Assembly (NCBI GenBank): GCA_034620365.1
Contig: JAQGEQ010000083.1
Location: 62,001-126,000 of the forward strand
Reading direction: 5' to 3'
DNA length: 64,000 nt
DNA from: Pegea sp. RAD2-039
Taxonomy: Eukaryota > Chordata > Thaliacea > Salpida > Salpidae
Shown here: positions 22,251 through 34,175 of the stretch, piece after piece
How the letters are laid out: every line of letters begins with the position of its first letter
How positions within the stretch are numbered: position 1 is the stretch's first letter
Made by a program: the position numbers and the translations under genes
The notes under the pieces: model-generated
The model's database searches: none
Told to the model about the DNA's origin: nothing
Seen by the model: only the letters and a program-made list of their open reading frames with translations

Positions 22251-25200
22251 ATGGACCAACAAAACGAAAATAATTTCCAATTGAAAAATCAACTGCGAAA
22301 TAGAAAATGGAAAGCACCAAAATTTTCAAATGTTCCAATAAATTATCTAAAAAGAAATGTTTCATTTAAGTTAGTTTTACGCCGTTTGTAATATTCATTA
22401 AATTATCATTAATCTTTATTTCTTAAACTAAAACTTATAAGAGTCGTTTGTCACATTTTATGTTAAGTTCTATTATTTTTTAATCCTATTATTATGACAA
22501 AACTTTGAAATATTAGATTGCCTGAATGTTTATAATTCTAATTTAGTAACATTAATTATGTCTATTTCTCTGAGTTTATTAATTAAAAGTTTTTTTTTAT
22601 TAAAAAATCTTTCTTTCGTATATTTTAGGATTCTTGTTTGGTTAAAAAGCTTCTTTAAAAGTTGTAGAAAAGTAAGTATTAATTAATCACTATCAATTAA
22701 CTTGACGCGTTACTAGTTGTGATTTAATGCTACTTATTTAAAATATATTTTGTTTAAAATATGAGTATAAAATATAGAGATCTCAACAATTGAAAAAAAT
22801 CTTTTTAATTTTGATTAAATAACACAAATACGATAAATATTTCAACACTTAATTTATTTATTTTAAATGAAGAAAATTTATTTTGTTGTTAACAAAGGTG
22901 GAAATAATTGTTTCTATACATTATTTAATGGATTGTAATTCTGTTTAATTAATAAATTTTAAGCCAACAAAGGCTTCACTTTGTTTAGCAGATGCTAAAA
23001 TATACTTGACTACAGTTTGCACTTAACAAATTAAAAGTTAGCAAATACAGCTTAACAGTAAAAAACAGTAACAATAAAATACAAATTGTCATAAGCTTGA
23101 AAAAAGTTGCCTTAATGCTTAATTAATAGTTTTCTGTATTAGTGCAATAAAAAGCCACTCTTGAATTTTTTTATAAACTATCATGTCATTTCAAAATAGC
23201 ATTAGTCTACTATTTGTTGGTTGATTTGTTAAATATTGTATCATAATGCATAAAACTTAGAAATTATTTACTTATACATACATTAATAGCATATAACCGA
23301 ACATATGTGATTTATAAATTGCTTCGAAATAAGGAATTTTGATTTATTAATAGAAGAACAGTTTCACCATCTCACCTCAAAGCGACTGTCAATTGTTACT
23401 TTACGGAATAACTTCATTTGTAGTTTATTTAAACTTGTTGGTTGTGCCGGCTGAAATTGCATTTACAGGGTAAATTTTCACCATTTAGCTTTAAATTGTT
23501 ACTTAAGTTTAAATTTTATTCATCATTATTGAAAATGTATATATAAGTTTACAAAATAAGTCATTTGTTGTTAAAGTAACAATATAAATGTTTTTAGTTG
23601 TTTTTTCAGTAATTTGGAATTAAGTTCATTTTTTTTTCGCTAGTAATTTAATAAAATTTTGTAAAATCATATTTTACTTAGGAAGAGACAAGCTTTGGCT
23701 GTTACTGTTTATAACTGTTTAACTGACCTCTGGTTACTATTGGACATGTTCTTTAGTTTGCACACAGGCTATTTAGACTCTAATGACGCTGCTGTATTGG
23801 ATATTAGAAAAATACGTAAGAGGTCAATTTGCAAAAGAAATAATTAAATAGCTTAATCATTTCCAAATCTACATAGATATATACATCTAAGTTTTCTGAT
23901 CAAAATAAATTTAAATTGACATTAATATGTTAAAAATATCTCATATACAAGTTTTTAAGTTATATCAATTTATATCACAGCTTTTATGGAAGTTTCCAGA
24001 TACCTAAGTGGTCTTCCTTAAACAATTTTTATTATTATTTTCTATAGATATATACGAAGTTGGTTTGCATTTGATTTTATATCTTCAATTCCATTTGACT
24101 TGATGATTAGAGTGGCTGTTGACAGTACAACTAACTATACAACACCAAGACAAGTTTTATTTTTACGCTTGTTAAAAATACTAGCACTGTTTCGTCTTGG
24201 TAGAAGCACTAAGTAAGTTGAAAATCTATTAGAAGTTAAAATAATAATTTGTTTACTAAATCGGTGATAAGTGAAAGTTTTATATTTATTTAACAATTAT
24301 TTTGAGGCTAGACTGGCTTCATTACTAAAATTAAATTTTGTGTTCTGATAGGTAAAAGTTGTATTTTTATTTCTTAATCATTTAGTTTTTGAATAGAAAA
24401 ATAAGAGCTGAAGAAAAATGGGAAAGTTTTTTTCATGTCTCTTATGATACAGCTTGGTCAGCTGTAAGGTTTACTTATATGTTTGGAATTCTTTTTCTTG
24501 TTATTCATTGGAATGCTTGTATTCAAGTAAATTATTTCAAATTAATTTCCCCATTTTCGATAGAAAGTCAAAATACTAACGACGAAAAATCATTTTTCGC
24601 AACTGTTCTTATTGCATCAGAAATTGCATTTCACTTTTGTGTAACAAACTTCTAATTCATAAAATAATTTGAACTTCAGTATATAGTGCCATCGTATAAT
24701 GATTTCCCCAAAGATTCGTGGGTTACTCTTCAAAACCTCCACCATCCAAATGTAACTTGGTTTGAGGCGTATTCCTGGTCGTTATTTAAAAGCACCAGTC
24801 ATATGCTTGGCATTGGTTAGTTATCTACTATATCTATTTATTTTTTTATGTTTTAACCTCACTTTTCAAGGTTATAGTCAAACTCCTCCAGTTAATGATC
24901 TAGATAAACGAACTACAATATTTAGCCAAGTAACCGGAGCAATTGCCTTTGCTCTATTTACTGGCAGTACAATTGCTTTGAGACAATATATGAATGCACT
25001 GGAAAGCTCGTATCACATGAAAATGTGCCAAGTATGAATTTTATTGATTCTTTTTTAGTTACTATTTTAGTTATTAGAAAACATCTTTGTAAAAACAAAA
25101 CTGTCGAATAAAAGTATTTGTTGACTACAACATGGCTTCAATTTTATACTGCTAGTGTATTTCAAAACTCAAAGTAATTATGGAAGCTTCAAGCTTAGCT

Positions 25201-26439
25201 AAGTTAGAAGTAAATTTTTATAATATGAGTTTAACAAAGTAAAATCGTGAAATGAAAAATGCTTAAGCTGATTATTTCAGTTTAGTTACTATTCCAATCT
25301 TATTTAAAAGTAAATTGATGGATATAAAGTAGAATAAAGTAAAGTATTTTTTTGAGCTTATTAATTAACTATTCAATAACACATTTTTACTAAAAGTATA
25401 AAAATAAAACATTAAATGTTATGAATAAAAATAGATACAAGAGTTTCTAGCTTATCGAGGAATACCTATAGATCTAAGAAAACGAGTTTTACATTACTTC
25501 AAAGCTCGTTATCGAGTAAGAGTTTTTGATATCTTGATGTCCGTATGTACAAATTAAAACTTTACAATTTCTTAGGGAAAACTGTTTGATGAAGATGAGA
25601 TTTTACAAGAGCTAAGTCCTAATCTTCGACAGAAAATAATTTGGCTGAATACTTCATCATTATTGCAATCAGTTCCATTTTTTATTGATGCCAGTGATGA
25701 ATTCATTAAGGCTCTAGGACCTGCTCTTAAGTTTGTTTGCTACCAAACTGATGATGTAAATTATTCAAAAAGCTGTTTATGGTTATCAAGTTAATAAAAT
25801 TTATTTATCAAAAGATTTTTACAGCTTTATTCTATTAAAATTTCAGGTCATTTACAATGAAGGCGATAGAGCTACAACAATGTACTTTGTCTGTTATGGT
25901 GAGCTTATAGAGAAAGTTCGGCAAACTAGTCAACTGGAAGTTCTTACTGATGGCATGCACTTTGGTGAAACTGCTATTATTCTTAAAGGAATGAAAAGAA
26001 CAACTTCTGTAAAAGCTTTGACACAAGTTGATATGTACAGTTTAAGTCAAGCTGATTTTGAAAAAGTAAAATATGATAATGATTAAGTTTAATTTTATAT
26101 TTTTAAATCTTAAATTGTTTATAAGTCTGAAGATCTATTTAAAAAGTTAATTTTAAGAAAAAACAGTAGTGTTTTTAAATCTTCAAATTATTGGCATTTA
26201 ATAAAAAACCATAAAGGTTTTGATTCATCAAACGACTTTTATTAAATCAGTATTTAAGTAAACAAATATTTTTGATTTAATAGTAATATATTAAACAATT
26301 AATTAAGATAAATTACTTCAAGGTGGCAAATGAATTTCCAAAAGATAAAATCTTAGTGAAAACAGCATTTTCTAAGATGAAGAGTCGATCAAATTCCTTT
26401 TGGAGTCCAAGAGAGCTTATACAAGAATCTTCTGATTAA
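22251..26439 (+). CDS. HCN-like hyperpolarization/cyclic-nucleotide-gated ion channel, 12 exons
   Basis: 535 aa, short for an HCN channel. Order: a short N-terminus, S1 (LLLYGITSFVVYLNLLVV), S2 (LTDLWLLLDMFFSLHTGYL), S3 (SWFAFDFISSIPFDLMI), a short S4, S5 (FTYMFGILFLVIHWNAC), pore (FKSTSHMLGIGYS), S6, C-linker (KARYRGKLFDEDEIL) and CNBD. ISSIPFD and SHMLxIGY mark it as HCN rather than CNG or KCNH. Exons: 22251-22369, 22629-22671, 23354-23469, 23682-23822, 24048-24212, 24397-24526, 24680-24815, 24871-25031, 25435-25515, 25576-25755, 25847-26065, 26323-26439. They sum to 1,608 nt, 536 codons including TAA. Exons 1-2 and the start of exon 3 are the least certain. The filter is GYS instead of GYG. 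Confidence 0.85.
24680..25031 (+). other. HCN-like pore loop, selectivity filter and S6
   Basis: Exons 7 and 8. The turret contains one possible N-glycosylation site (NVT). The pore helix WSLFKSTSHMLGIG matches HCN closely. The filter reads G-Y-S, with Gly split by the intron between 24815 and 24871, Tyr at 24873-24875 and Ser (AGT) at 24876-24878. Known HCN channels have GYG here. S6 follows as VTGAIAFALFTGSTIALRQ. The changed residue is the most notable feature of the channel. Confidence 0.82.
25435..26439 (+). other. C-linker and cyclic-nucleotide-binding domain
   Basis: The C-linker is on exons 9-10. The CNBD starts near VIYNEGDRATTMYFV. The phosphate-binding cassette keeps FGE (HFGETAII) and the Arg-Thr pair (MKRTTSVKA) that contact cyclic nucleotide in HCN/CNG channels, so ligand binding is plausible. 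Exon 12 supplies the last helix (ANEFPKDKILVKTAF) and a 20-residue tail. If exon 11 were not spliced at 26065 the frame would stop after five codons, which gives a possible truncated isoform. Confidence 0.82.
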
Positions 26440-26440
26440 G

Positions 26441-26446
26441 AATAAA
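26441..26446 (+). terminator. candidate polyadenylation signal just after the HCN-like stop
   Basis: AATAAA begins two bases after the TAA stop; a second AATAAA lies near 26463. If the first is used, the 3' UTR would be only tens of bases long. Confidence 0.35.
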
Positions 26447-27310
26447 ATAACGCTCATTACAAAATAAATTCATGACTCTAAATCATTTGAATCTTCTTTG
26501 GGATGAAAAAATATAACATTTAAAAAAAGTACTTAGATCTAATGAGGTTATAGTTGATTAATATTTTTCAAACAAGTTTGAAATCGTCAACAATAAAACT
26601 ATTATAGATAATGTTCAGCTATTAGTTCTTTTTATAATTAATAATGCTAACTAACTTTAAGCATTCCATTTTTGTATTAAGCGGTGAAACAGCTATCGTA
26701 ATGTTTTGTGTTTGCTCCTAGCAAAAAAAACTGACTTCTTAAGTAATTATAAATGACAGAATAAGAATCAAAATAAAGTATGAGGCTAAATTTCAATTAA
26801 TGGCATCTAAACACTTTTTACTAAAAATTACTGGTTCCTTCCTAAAAGATTCAGAATAAAGCATTTTCAGAAAATTTCACAAAAAAACTTCTTTGTTTCA
26901 AGTGTTTTACTTAATGCTCAAGTACAGAGAATTGAAGCTTTGGCCTTGTCTACTAAATTACAATTACTTGTTTGCTACAATTTAGTATTAATTCTTATTT
27001 TCTTGAGTTTAATGAGTTGATACTTTTTTTTATGTTAAAAACACTTATTTTTTCAGAAAGATCACTTAAAGTTAGGAGTCATTTTACTTTTTAATGATTT
27101 TTTAGGAGAGTTTGAATATCTTTTTGTTAATGAATATGAAACAAATAAAAGAAAATTCATTTTTTTACCACTGAATTGTTCTAATAATCTTTAAATACTT
27201 TCAGCTTTATTACTTTTATCTAAAATTTTTGGTGGACGATAAATGTACTTTAAACTTTAAGAATCATTATTTTGATGTGATTAAAAATTTGTAAACTTAA
27301 TAACCCAAAC
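26447..27310. other. intergenic region
   Basis: AT-rich region between the HCN-like gene and the first GCC2/GCC3 gene, both on the + strand. It should hold the 3' UTR of the former and the promoter of the latter. I see no exon, RNA gene or repeat. Confidence 0.5.
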
Positions 27311-30300
27311 ATGATCATTTTTTCATTTTTTTTAAGCCTCCTCAACATACAATTGGTTTTATCAGGTATTTTCTTATAATTTAAAAAAATTAATAATTAT
27401 TTTTATTGCTAACTTAGTTTTTAATTATTGACTAAAATAGTTGAAATAAAAGAATCATCTTAAAATATAGAAACAATCAAATTAGTTTTCCAAATGTTAA
27501 TAACAGCAATTAACTTAGTATTGATACAATCAGATCTTATTATTTAACTAGTTTTGTTAAGATCTAAAACTTCAAATGATTACTTTTAACTCATTAAACT
27601 ATACTCTATAAGGTATAAGCCTTAAAACGGAACAAGATATAAAACATATTTGCAACAAAGGAACGTACTTCAATGCAGAAAATGGTTTTTGTGAAGACTG
27701 TCCAAAGGGCTACTTGTAAGCAATTCAATTTTTTTCATTACATCAACTGAACTATTTGGCTAAACTTCATCTTAAGTTAAATAAGTGTACTCAAAAGAAG
27801 GTTCTTTTCAGCTGTCCTTTTCCGAGTGTTTTGCCAATAGCTTGTCAGAAAGGCTATTATACTGATGAGATTAATTCAACAAAATGTCTTATTTGCCCTT
27901 CTGGTTATTCATGTAATGACACAACGTAAGCTGTAATATCATTATATGAATCATTTATAATAACGCTTTGTTATTGAAGAAATTTTATAGTTTAAATGAT
28001 AATGAACAAATATTGTTTAAAAACTGAAAAACACTTGTGTAAATAAAACTAAGTTAGTCAAATGATTTTGTAAAATAAATTTTCTGCAGAGTCACACCAT
28101 TACCTTGTGAGCCTGGTACGTTTAGCTACGAAGGTATGGTTCAGTGTTATGAGTGTCCAAATGGATTTTATACAACTGAAACATCTTCAACTAATTGTAC
28201 AAAATGTCCCAGTGGAAGTTATTGCGATGTAATGATGCCAACTTGTTTTAAAATTGATTTCTATCGCAAATTTGTTTGAACAGAATAAATGTTGAGTCTT
28301 GATTATAATTTTAGGATAAAAGCAAACCACCTAAGAGCTGTACAGCTGGATACTTTTCATTTACTGGTTTTACAATCTGCAAAGTTTGTCAAAAAGGATA
28401 CTATTCAGTTAAGAAAAACAGTTCGACCTGTTACCCCTGTCCAAGCGGCCATCATTGCTTTGACCCATCTTTTCCACCTGTACCCTGTCCAGCAGGGAAA
28501 TATAGTAAAGCATTTTCAATTAAATGTACCACTTGTCCTAAAGGTTTCTACAATGATGAAACATCTCAGAATCAGTGCAAAGTAAGTTTAATCAAACAAC
28601 AATAAAGTTACTTTTCCTTTATACATTCTTCATTATTATATTTATAGGCTAAATATTAAAGATAACAGTTGAAAATCTTGTTTTTGCAATTAATGAATTC
28701 TAAACTTAACTAAAAATTCTGTTTATGAAGTTAAAAGCCATAGAAATAATTTTTGGTTGAATTATCTTTAAGTTCTTATCAGTAGCAATCAGAAATAAAA
28801 TAATTTAAACATGTTTTTTCCTCAGCAATGTCCTAAAGGATATTTCTGTCCTAATCCTTCACTTCGGCCTATTCAATGTCCGGCTGGCTTCGTAAGGTAT
28901 TAAGCTCTACCGAAAGTAGATCAGTTGCAGTCTAATTTTCTGAGTTTCTTGTTGATAGTTCCCCTCGTGCAATTAGTTGCAGAAAATGTCTTGCAAATAT
29001 TTCCTACTCTTCTAAAGAAGGTCAAAGTGAATGTACACCGTGTCCGGAGGGGTTTAACTGTCTTAATGTTTCGATGGAACCAATTAAACTGGTATCTAAA
29101 ATTGTTAAATGTTTCAAAAAATAAAAGTAAAGCTCAACTTACAATTTTTCTTTGTAAAAAAGCTTTGCAAAGCTGGTTGGTTTGGTAATGATGAAGATGA
29201 ATGTGAAAAATGTTTTCCTGGAAGTTATACAGATTTAGCTGGAAGTTCTAATTGTACATCTTGTCCTGCAGGCTATAAGTGTGAAGGTAAAATAAGCATA
29301 GTTTTTCAACTTTACAGTTTGTAGAGATATTTGTAACGTAGAAATAGTTTGTAAAAATTATAGAAGTTAGTTAGCTCAAATTTTCTCAGGTTATGGTACT
29401 ATTAAACCAGTCGCTTGTGAGCCTGGGACGTTTAGTTTGAAAGGTTCTGATACTTGCAATGTATGTCCAATTGGTTTCTTTCAACCTCTTTTTACTCAAG
29501 ATCATTGTAAAATATGTTCTCCAGGTATTTGATTACTTGAAGTAAACCAAACAACAAATCTAGACATTACATGAAATCAATATTTTCTATTTTAAGATCA
29601 AACTAACATTCAGAAAATTGAAATATTTGAGCTTTAATAATAAATAAATACATTTTTTTAATTTTGTTTAATTCGATTTAAAAATGTTGAAGGTTTTAAA
29701 TGTCCATCAAAAAACATGGAGCCAGAGTTGTGCGTAAAAGGTTCTTACTCAAAAGAGCAAAGTGAAAGATGTATCGAATGTCCACCCGGAACTTATCAAG
29801 TATAAACTTAAGATGAAGCTACTTTCATCTTTACTTTTATAAAATCTTAAATCTAGAATGAAACTGGTGGCGAAACTTGCTTGACTTGTCCTGCTGGGTT
29901 TCAATGTCCATTTGCTGGAACTGAAAGTCCAATTGCTTGCGAAGCAGGAACCTTTTCACTAACTGCTTCAATATCATGTCAAACTTGTATGCCTGGAACA
30001 TACAACACTCTAGAATCAAGCAATATGTGTCATGTAATTGTCTAACTAAATTCTAAAATGCCATTTTAAATAATTAAAATATCAGATTTATGATAAATTC
30101 TGGTACATCATTCCACTACTGTTATCTAATCAATATAATATTATGAAATATAAACTGTTTACTTGATGTTATGTCTTGATAGTTAAATTTTCCTCTAAAT
30201 AATATGAGATTACAAATCTATAAAAACATATATTTGAGAACAGATTTCATTCAGAGAAATAAAATTCTCATTGAACCAAATTCTTCTCAGAACTGTCCAG

Positions 30301-31031
30301 TAGGAAACTTTTGTCCTAATCCCTCTTCAAAGCCAATCCCATGTATTTTTGGTCAATACTCTCCGTTTGAACGCTCTTATTCTTGTGAGAAGTGTCCCAG
30401 TGGCAAATATACGAACGAAACCGGATCGGAAAAATGCTTGCTGTGTCCCAAAGGGTATGAATGCTCAGCAGAATCAAGTAATCCTATTATCTGCTTTCCT
30501 GGAGAATATAGTGACGTTGAAGGTCCGTATAAAAGTTTCTTATCTATGAATAATTAAACAAATTCAAGAATAAATACCATTGAGACCATCAAGTTGATAA
30601 AAGGTTCTACAAAAGTCTCGTACTTATTTTATGGATTGTAAAATTGTTACAGTAACCCTTAATTCCAGGCTTAAGCCGTTGCAAGGTTTGCTCAAAGGGA
30701 AGTTACAACACAGAGTTTGGTTCATCCAGTTGTAAGCCATGTCCTCGTGGCTTCTTTTGTGCATCTACTAATATTTCACCTGAACCTTGTCAAGCTGGAA
30801 GTTACAGTCCATTAAGCAGCACTTTTTGCTACGGTAAACCATATTTTTACAAACATTGTTTTTTGGTTTTATTAAATTATTTGAAATTATAACCGATTAT
30901 TGGTAGGTTGCAGTAGCGGATGGTACGCAGCTTCCAACTCAAGTGCTTCATGTACGCCTTGTCCACGTAACTTTTATTGTCCATTTTCCGACCAGCTTCC
31001 TCTACCTTGCCCTGTTGGCCATTACAGGTGA
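27311..31031 (+). CDS. secreted GCC2/GCC3 (ephrin-receptor-like) Cys-repeat protein, 14 exons
   Basis: 648 aa. The ATG opens an 18-residue hydrophobic signal peptide (MIIFSFFLSLLNI...). About a dozen Cys-rich units of the form CPxGxxC...PxxCxxGxY...CxxC follow, the Pfam GCC2_GCC3/Ephrin_rec_like type. No transmembrane segment or other domain is seen, so an extracellular protein of unknown function is inferred. Exons: 27311-27365, 27613-27715, 27812-27925, 28090-28228, 28315-28581, 28826-28896, 28959-29091, 29163-29286, 29390-29524, 29693-29799, 29857-30033, 30291-30522, 30669-30833, 30907-31031. They sum to 1,947 nt, 649 codons including TGA. The C-terminus is the weak point: the stop overlaps a possible donor and the last unit is cut short (CPVGHYR). 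It lies 3.1 kb upstream of a larger gene of the same family. Confidence 0.78.
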
Positions 31032-33094
31032 CATATCGATATGTTTTGTAGACCAGCAGCAGTTAAAGTCACACTTAAGTTTATCAAGGACCCTAAAAAA
31101 TCCAGAGAGCTTAAAAAATTTTATTGATTATTAAAAACAACAAGTATACAACAGTTTACCTTCATAGAAATTTTTCTACTACTAGCACACAGTACAGCAT
31201 TGACTTTGATTTTTTTACAATCGTCCACACTTTGACCACTGTAAATGCATTTTAAAAGTGTTCTAAGCTTTAGATCTACAATCGGAAATCAAAATTAGAA
31301 AAGCTTAAAAACTGTTCATTTTTAAGTTAATGTGAAACTTTAGAAATGCTTTAAGCTTTGACCAAATCTGTAGTTTTGTTTACAAAAGTAAAATTTTTTT
31401 AAGTTAAACAAATATTAGTAAAGAAATAGTTTTTAAACACAGTTTTGCTTCAGAAATATTTCATTTTAACATTTTTACTTTTTATAAAATCCAACGTAAT
31501 GTATGTTATCTTCAATTGAAATAAAAGTGTTTGAATTTTATCTTAGAGTTGACATTTAACTTCTATTCAGATTTCAAATTCAAAGAATGCTAATGAAAAA
31601 GTTTGATAAGAGATAAATTCTTGAAAATCTGATGGTTGTTAACCTTTAAAATAAATCTTTATTGTATTTACTTATTAAATTTAAAAAAATTAAATATTTG
31701 AAAGCCTTTATTACAGAAATTTTAAAACTTTAGTCAGATAAGAATGCAAAAAACTTGTTTTAAATAGTTTTTGTTTTGTTTTTTCTGATTAAAGGTTTTT
31801 TTATCTAAACGAATATCTTATTTGTATAACTACAACCAGTCTTACAAATAAAGACAAAATAACGATAAACATTTTATTGGAGAAAAGTTCTTGTGAACAA
31901 ATTCTGTTTTTCTTTCATTATAATCAAATACAATACATTTTTACTAGATAAAACTTGAAATATTTTATAGACTTAAACTACTTGAAAAAATGTCAATCTG
32001 ACTGAAGTCCGAAGACTGTTGTTTTGATCAACGAAAAGTTCAGCAAAATAAACCCACATAGATGCTAAACATTTATTCTTACAGATCAGTTTTTACTTTA
32101 TCTACTAGATAAGTAGAATTATATTAGCTGAAGAAATTATTAAAATGAAAAGATACTGTTCCTAATAAGCTAAGGAAATTTTAGACACCTATTTAGTTTA
32201 GACAACAAATTTAGAAATATTAAAAACCTTCACTTTCACTTTCAGTTAAAGTATTGTAGTTTATAAAATCAAAATTACATTGTATTGCTTAATATAGTTA
32301 GTTGAAATCATCAAAATTTTTATTATTCATAAAGTACGTAGAAGGATGTTTCCAAGTAATAAAACTTGAAGAAGTTCATAATTTAAAAGTAGTGTCAAGT
32401 ACAGACATGTTGAAACATTCAGAGTTGTTGTTTTCAACAAACAAAATATGTCAATATCGGTTTATATATTCGTATAATGTTTTTAGTGTTTAGAATTGCT
32501 TGTTGCTTCAAGGTTAGACAAAGCTTCAATTTTCTTATTTAAGCTTGCTTTTTAATTATTAGATGTTTTTTTATCAATGAAAGATAAACTTGAAAGATTG
32601 GTTGCCTAAGACGTAAAAGACTTACTGAGAAAATGCTTTTTTGAATGAATTGATTCTTAAAAACTTTGTTTACTTATTTGCATGGCGCTAAAGACGTTTA
32701 ATTATGTTGTAATACTCATAGGTAATGAATTAAGACTAAAAGCTGGTCAACAAAATCAATTTTTAAGTAGTAGCGTGTAGATTGAATGTGGAATGCAATT
32801 TAATGTTTGTTACAAGGATTTAATAATCAATTTCATTAAAATTCTACTCATCCAGAAACCTTGAATTAGTTTCGTACACGATTCGTTACATAGTGTATGA
32901 AACGTAAAACTGTTAATTTATGTTATATTTGGGAAGATATCGCAGCAGATCGCTGCAAATAACGTTCTTTGCTCCCAAAATAACTGAAAAATAGAGAAGA
33001 AAAATCAACATAAAAAAAGAAAAAAATCAAAAAACTCTTCTAGTTATTTTGCATCTTGCTGTACTTTGTTTTGATTTTAACAACACCTATAGAG

Positions 33095-33140
33095 CACAAC
33101 CAGCATGGCCTTTCCTGGTTGAAGCAGGCCATTATCATTA
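33095..33140 (+). repeat. short repeat fragment sharing the SINE 3' tail
   Basis: GAAGCAGGCCAT at 33122-33133 is the same 12-mer as at the end of the SINE near 21833. Here it forms the right arm of a small inverted repeat, TGGCCT...AGGCCA. The local GC content is well above the surroundings. It may be a 5'-truncated SINE copy or a tail shared with a LINE family. Confidence 0.45.
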
Positions 33141-34080
33141 TTAGTGCTAATCTTTATCTAACTTGTGTAACTTGAAAAACTTATAATGTTAGTTTAGTAG
33201 TTTCAACTTCTTGTACTTTTGATCTGCAATAAATTTTTTTATAGCTATTTGAACCAGTTACTGCTTGAAAAATAACAGAAGGAAACCAACCTACTTGATA
33301 TGTTTGATCTTTATGAACAATCAAACGTTTATTTGACGTCAGTCGTTAAAAATTTGTTGACATAAATATTTACAACTTTTGGTACTTCATGACCAACTGT
33401 TTTAAAAAAGTGTTCAAATATTGAATTATTTCAAAATGATAGCCATTCAAGCAGAGGACAGCTTGTAAACACAATAGAAAGTTAAGTTTCCTTGAGCATT
33501 ATAACAACACATTATAACAACATTATAGAAAGTGTTTGTAAATTAGAAATCTTTTATTTTTGAAAAGAAAGAAGTTTTTACGGGTTTATTTTAGTTGTTA
33601 AAATAAATGATTCAGATATTTTAAAACTTAATTTCTAATTATTCATAAATTTTTCATACTTCTCTTCCCTTTATAATGCTGCATTTCTTGCTGTTGATTG
33701 TTATTTTATTATTTAACTATCGTCAAAATTGTTTAAGATTTAAAAAAAAGAAGTTTTCACTTATTATAAAATTGTAATTGCAAAGAGATTTATTCTCAAT
33801 AAAAGCTTATAGTACAAACTTGTTTATTATCATCGCTTCAAAAATTTTTAACAACAAATTTACGCTTTTTGATAACTGATTTTTGATATTTTGTTATAAT
33901 TCACAGAAAAATTTTTTTTAAAAAATCATTTAAGGAAAATGATAAAACGAAACTAGTAATCTTGAGATTTATTTTCATCTTATTTGAAGTATTTTATAAT
34001 AAAGTCTTTAAAAGATAGAACAATATTAAAGTTTTACGTTCAAAATATGACAATTAGTAGATTTATTTCATATTTTTTAA

Positions 34081-34099
34081 TTTTAATTTATTTTAACAG
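34081..34099 (+). promoter_or_regulatory. acceptor-like site upstream of the giant gene's start (5' UTR or trans-splice acceptor)
   Basis: A pyrimidine-rich tract ending TTTTAACAG lies 77 bases before the signal-peptide ATG with no coding sequence upstream. It could be the end of a 5' UTR intron or a spliced-leader acceptor; several cnidarians use spliced-leader trans-splicing. The sequence cannot distinguish these. Confidence 0.4.
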
Positions 34100-34175
34100 C
34101 TTTTCGTCATATTTTACGTTTTAAGTAGTTGTGTATTCAAAAGATAAATCTAAGTTTCAAATCAATTTTCTTAGA

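Larger units (their letters stand above)
31032..34175. other. 3.1-kb region between the two GCC2/GCC3 genes
   Basis: No Cys-rich exon is found here. A phase-2 continuation of the first gene could not join the second gene's exon 2, which starts in phase 0. AATAAA at 31520-31525 is a candidate polyadenylation signal. A short repeat tail lies at 33095-33140 and a strong acceptor-like site at 34081-34099. The small open frame at 32302-32493 has no recognisable features. Confidence 0.6.
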
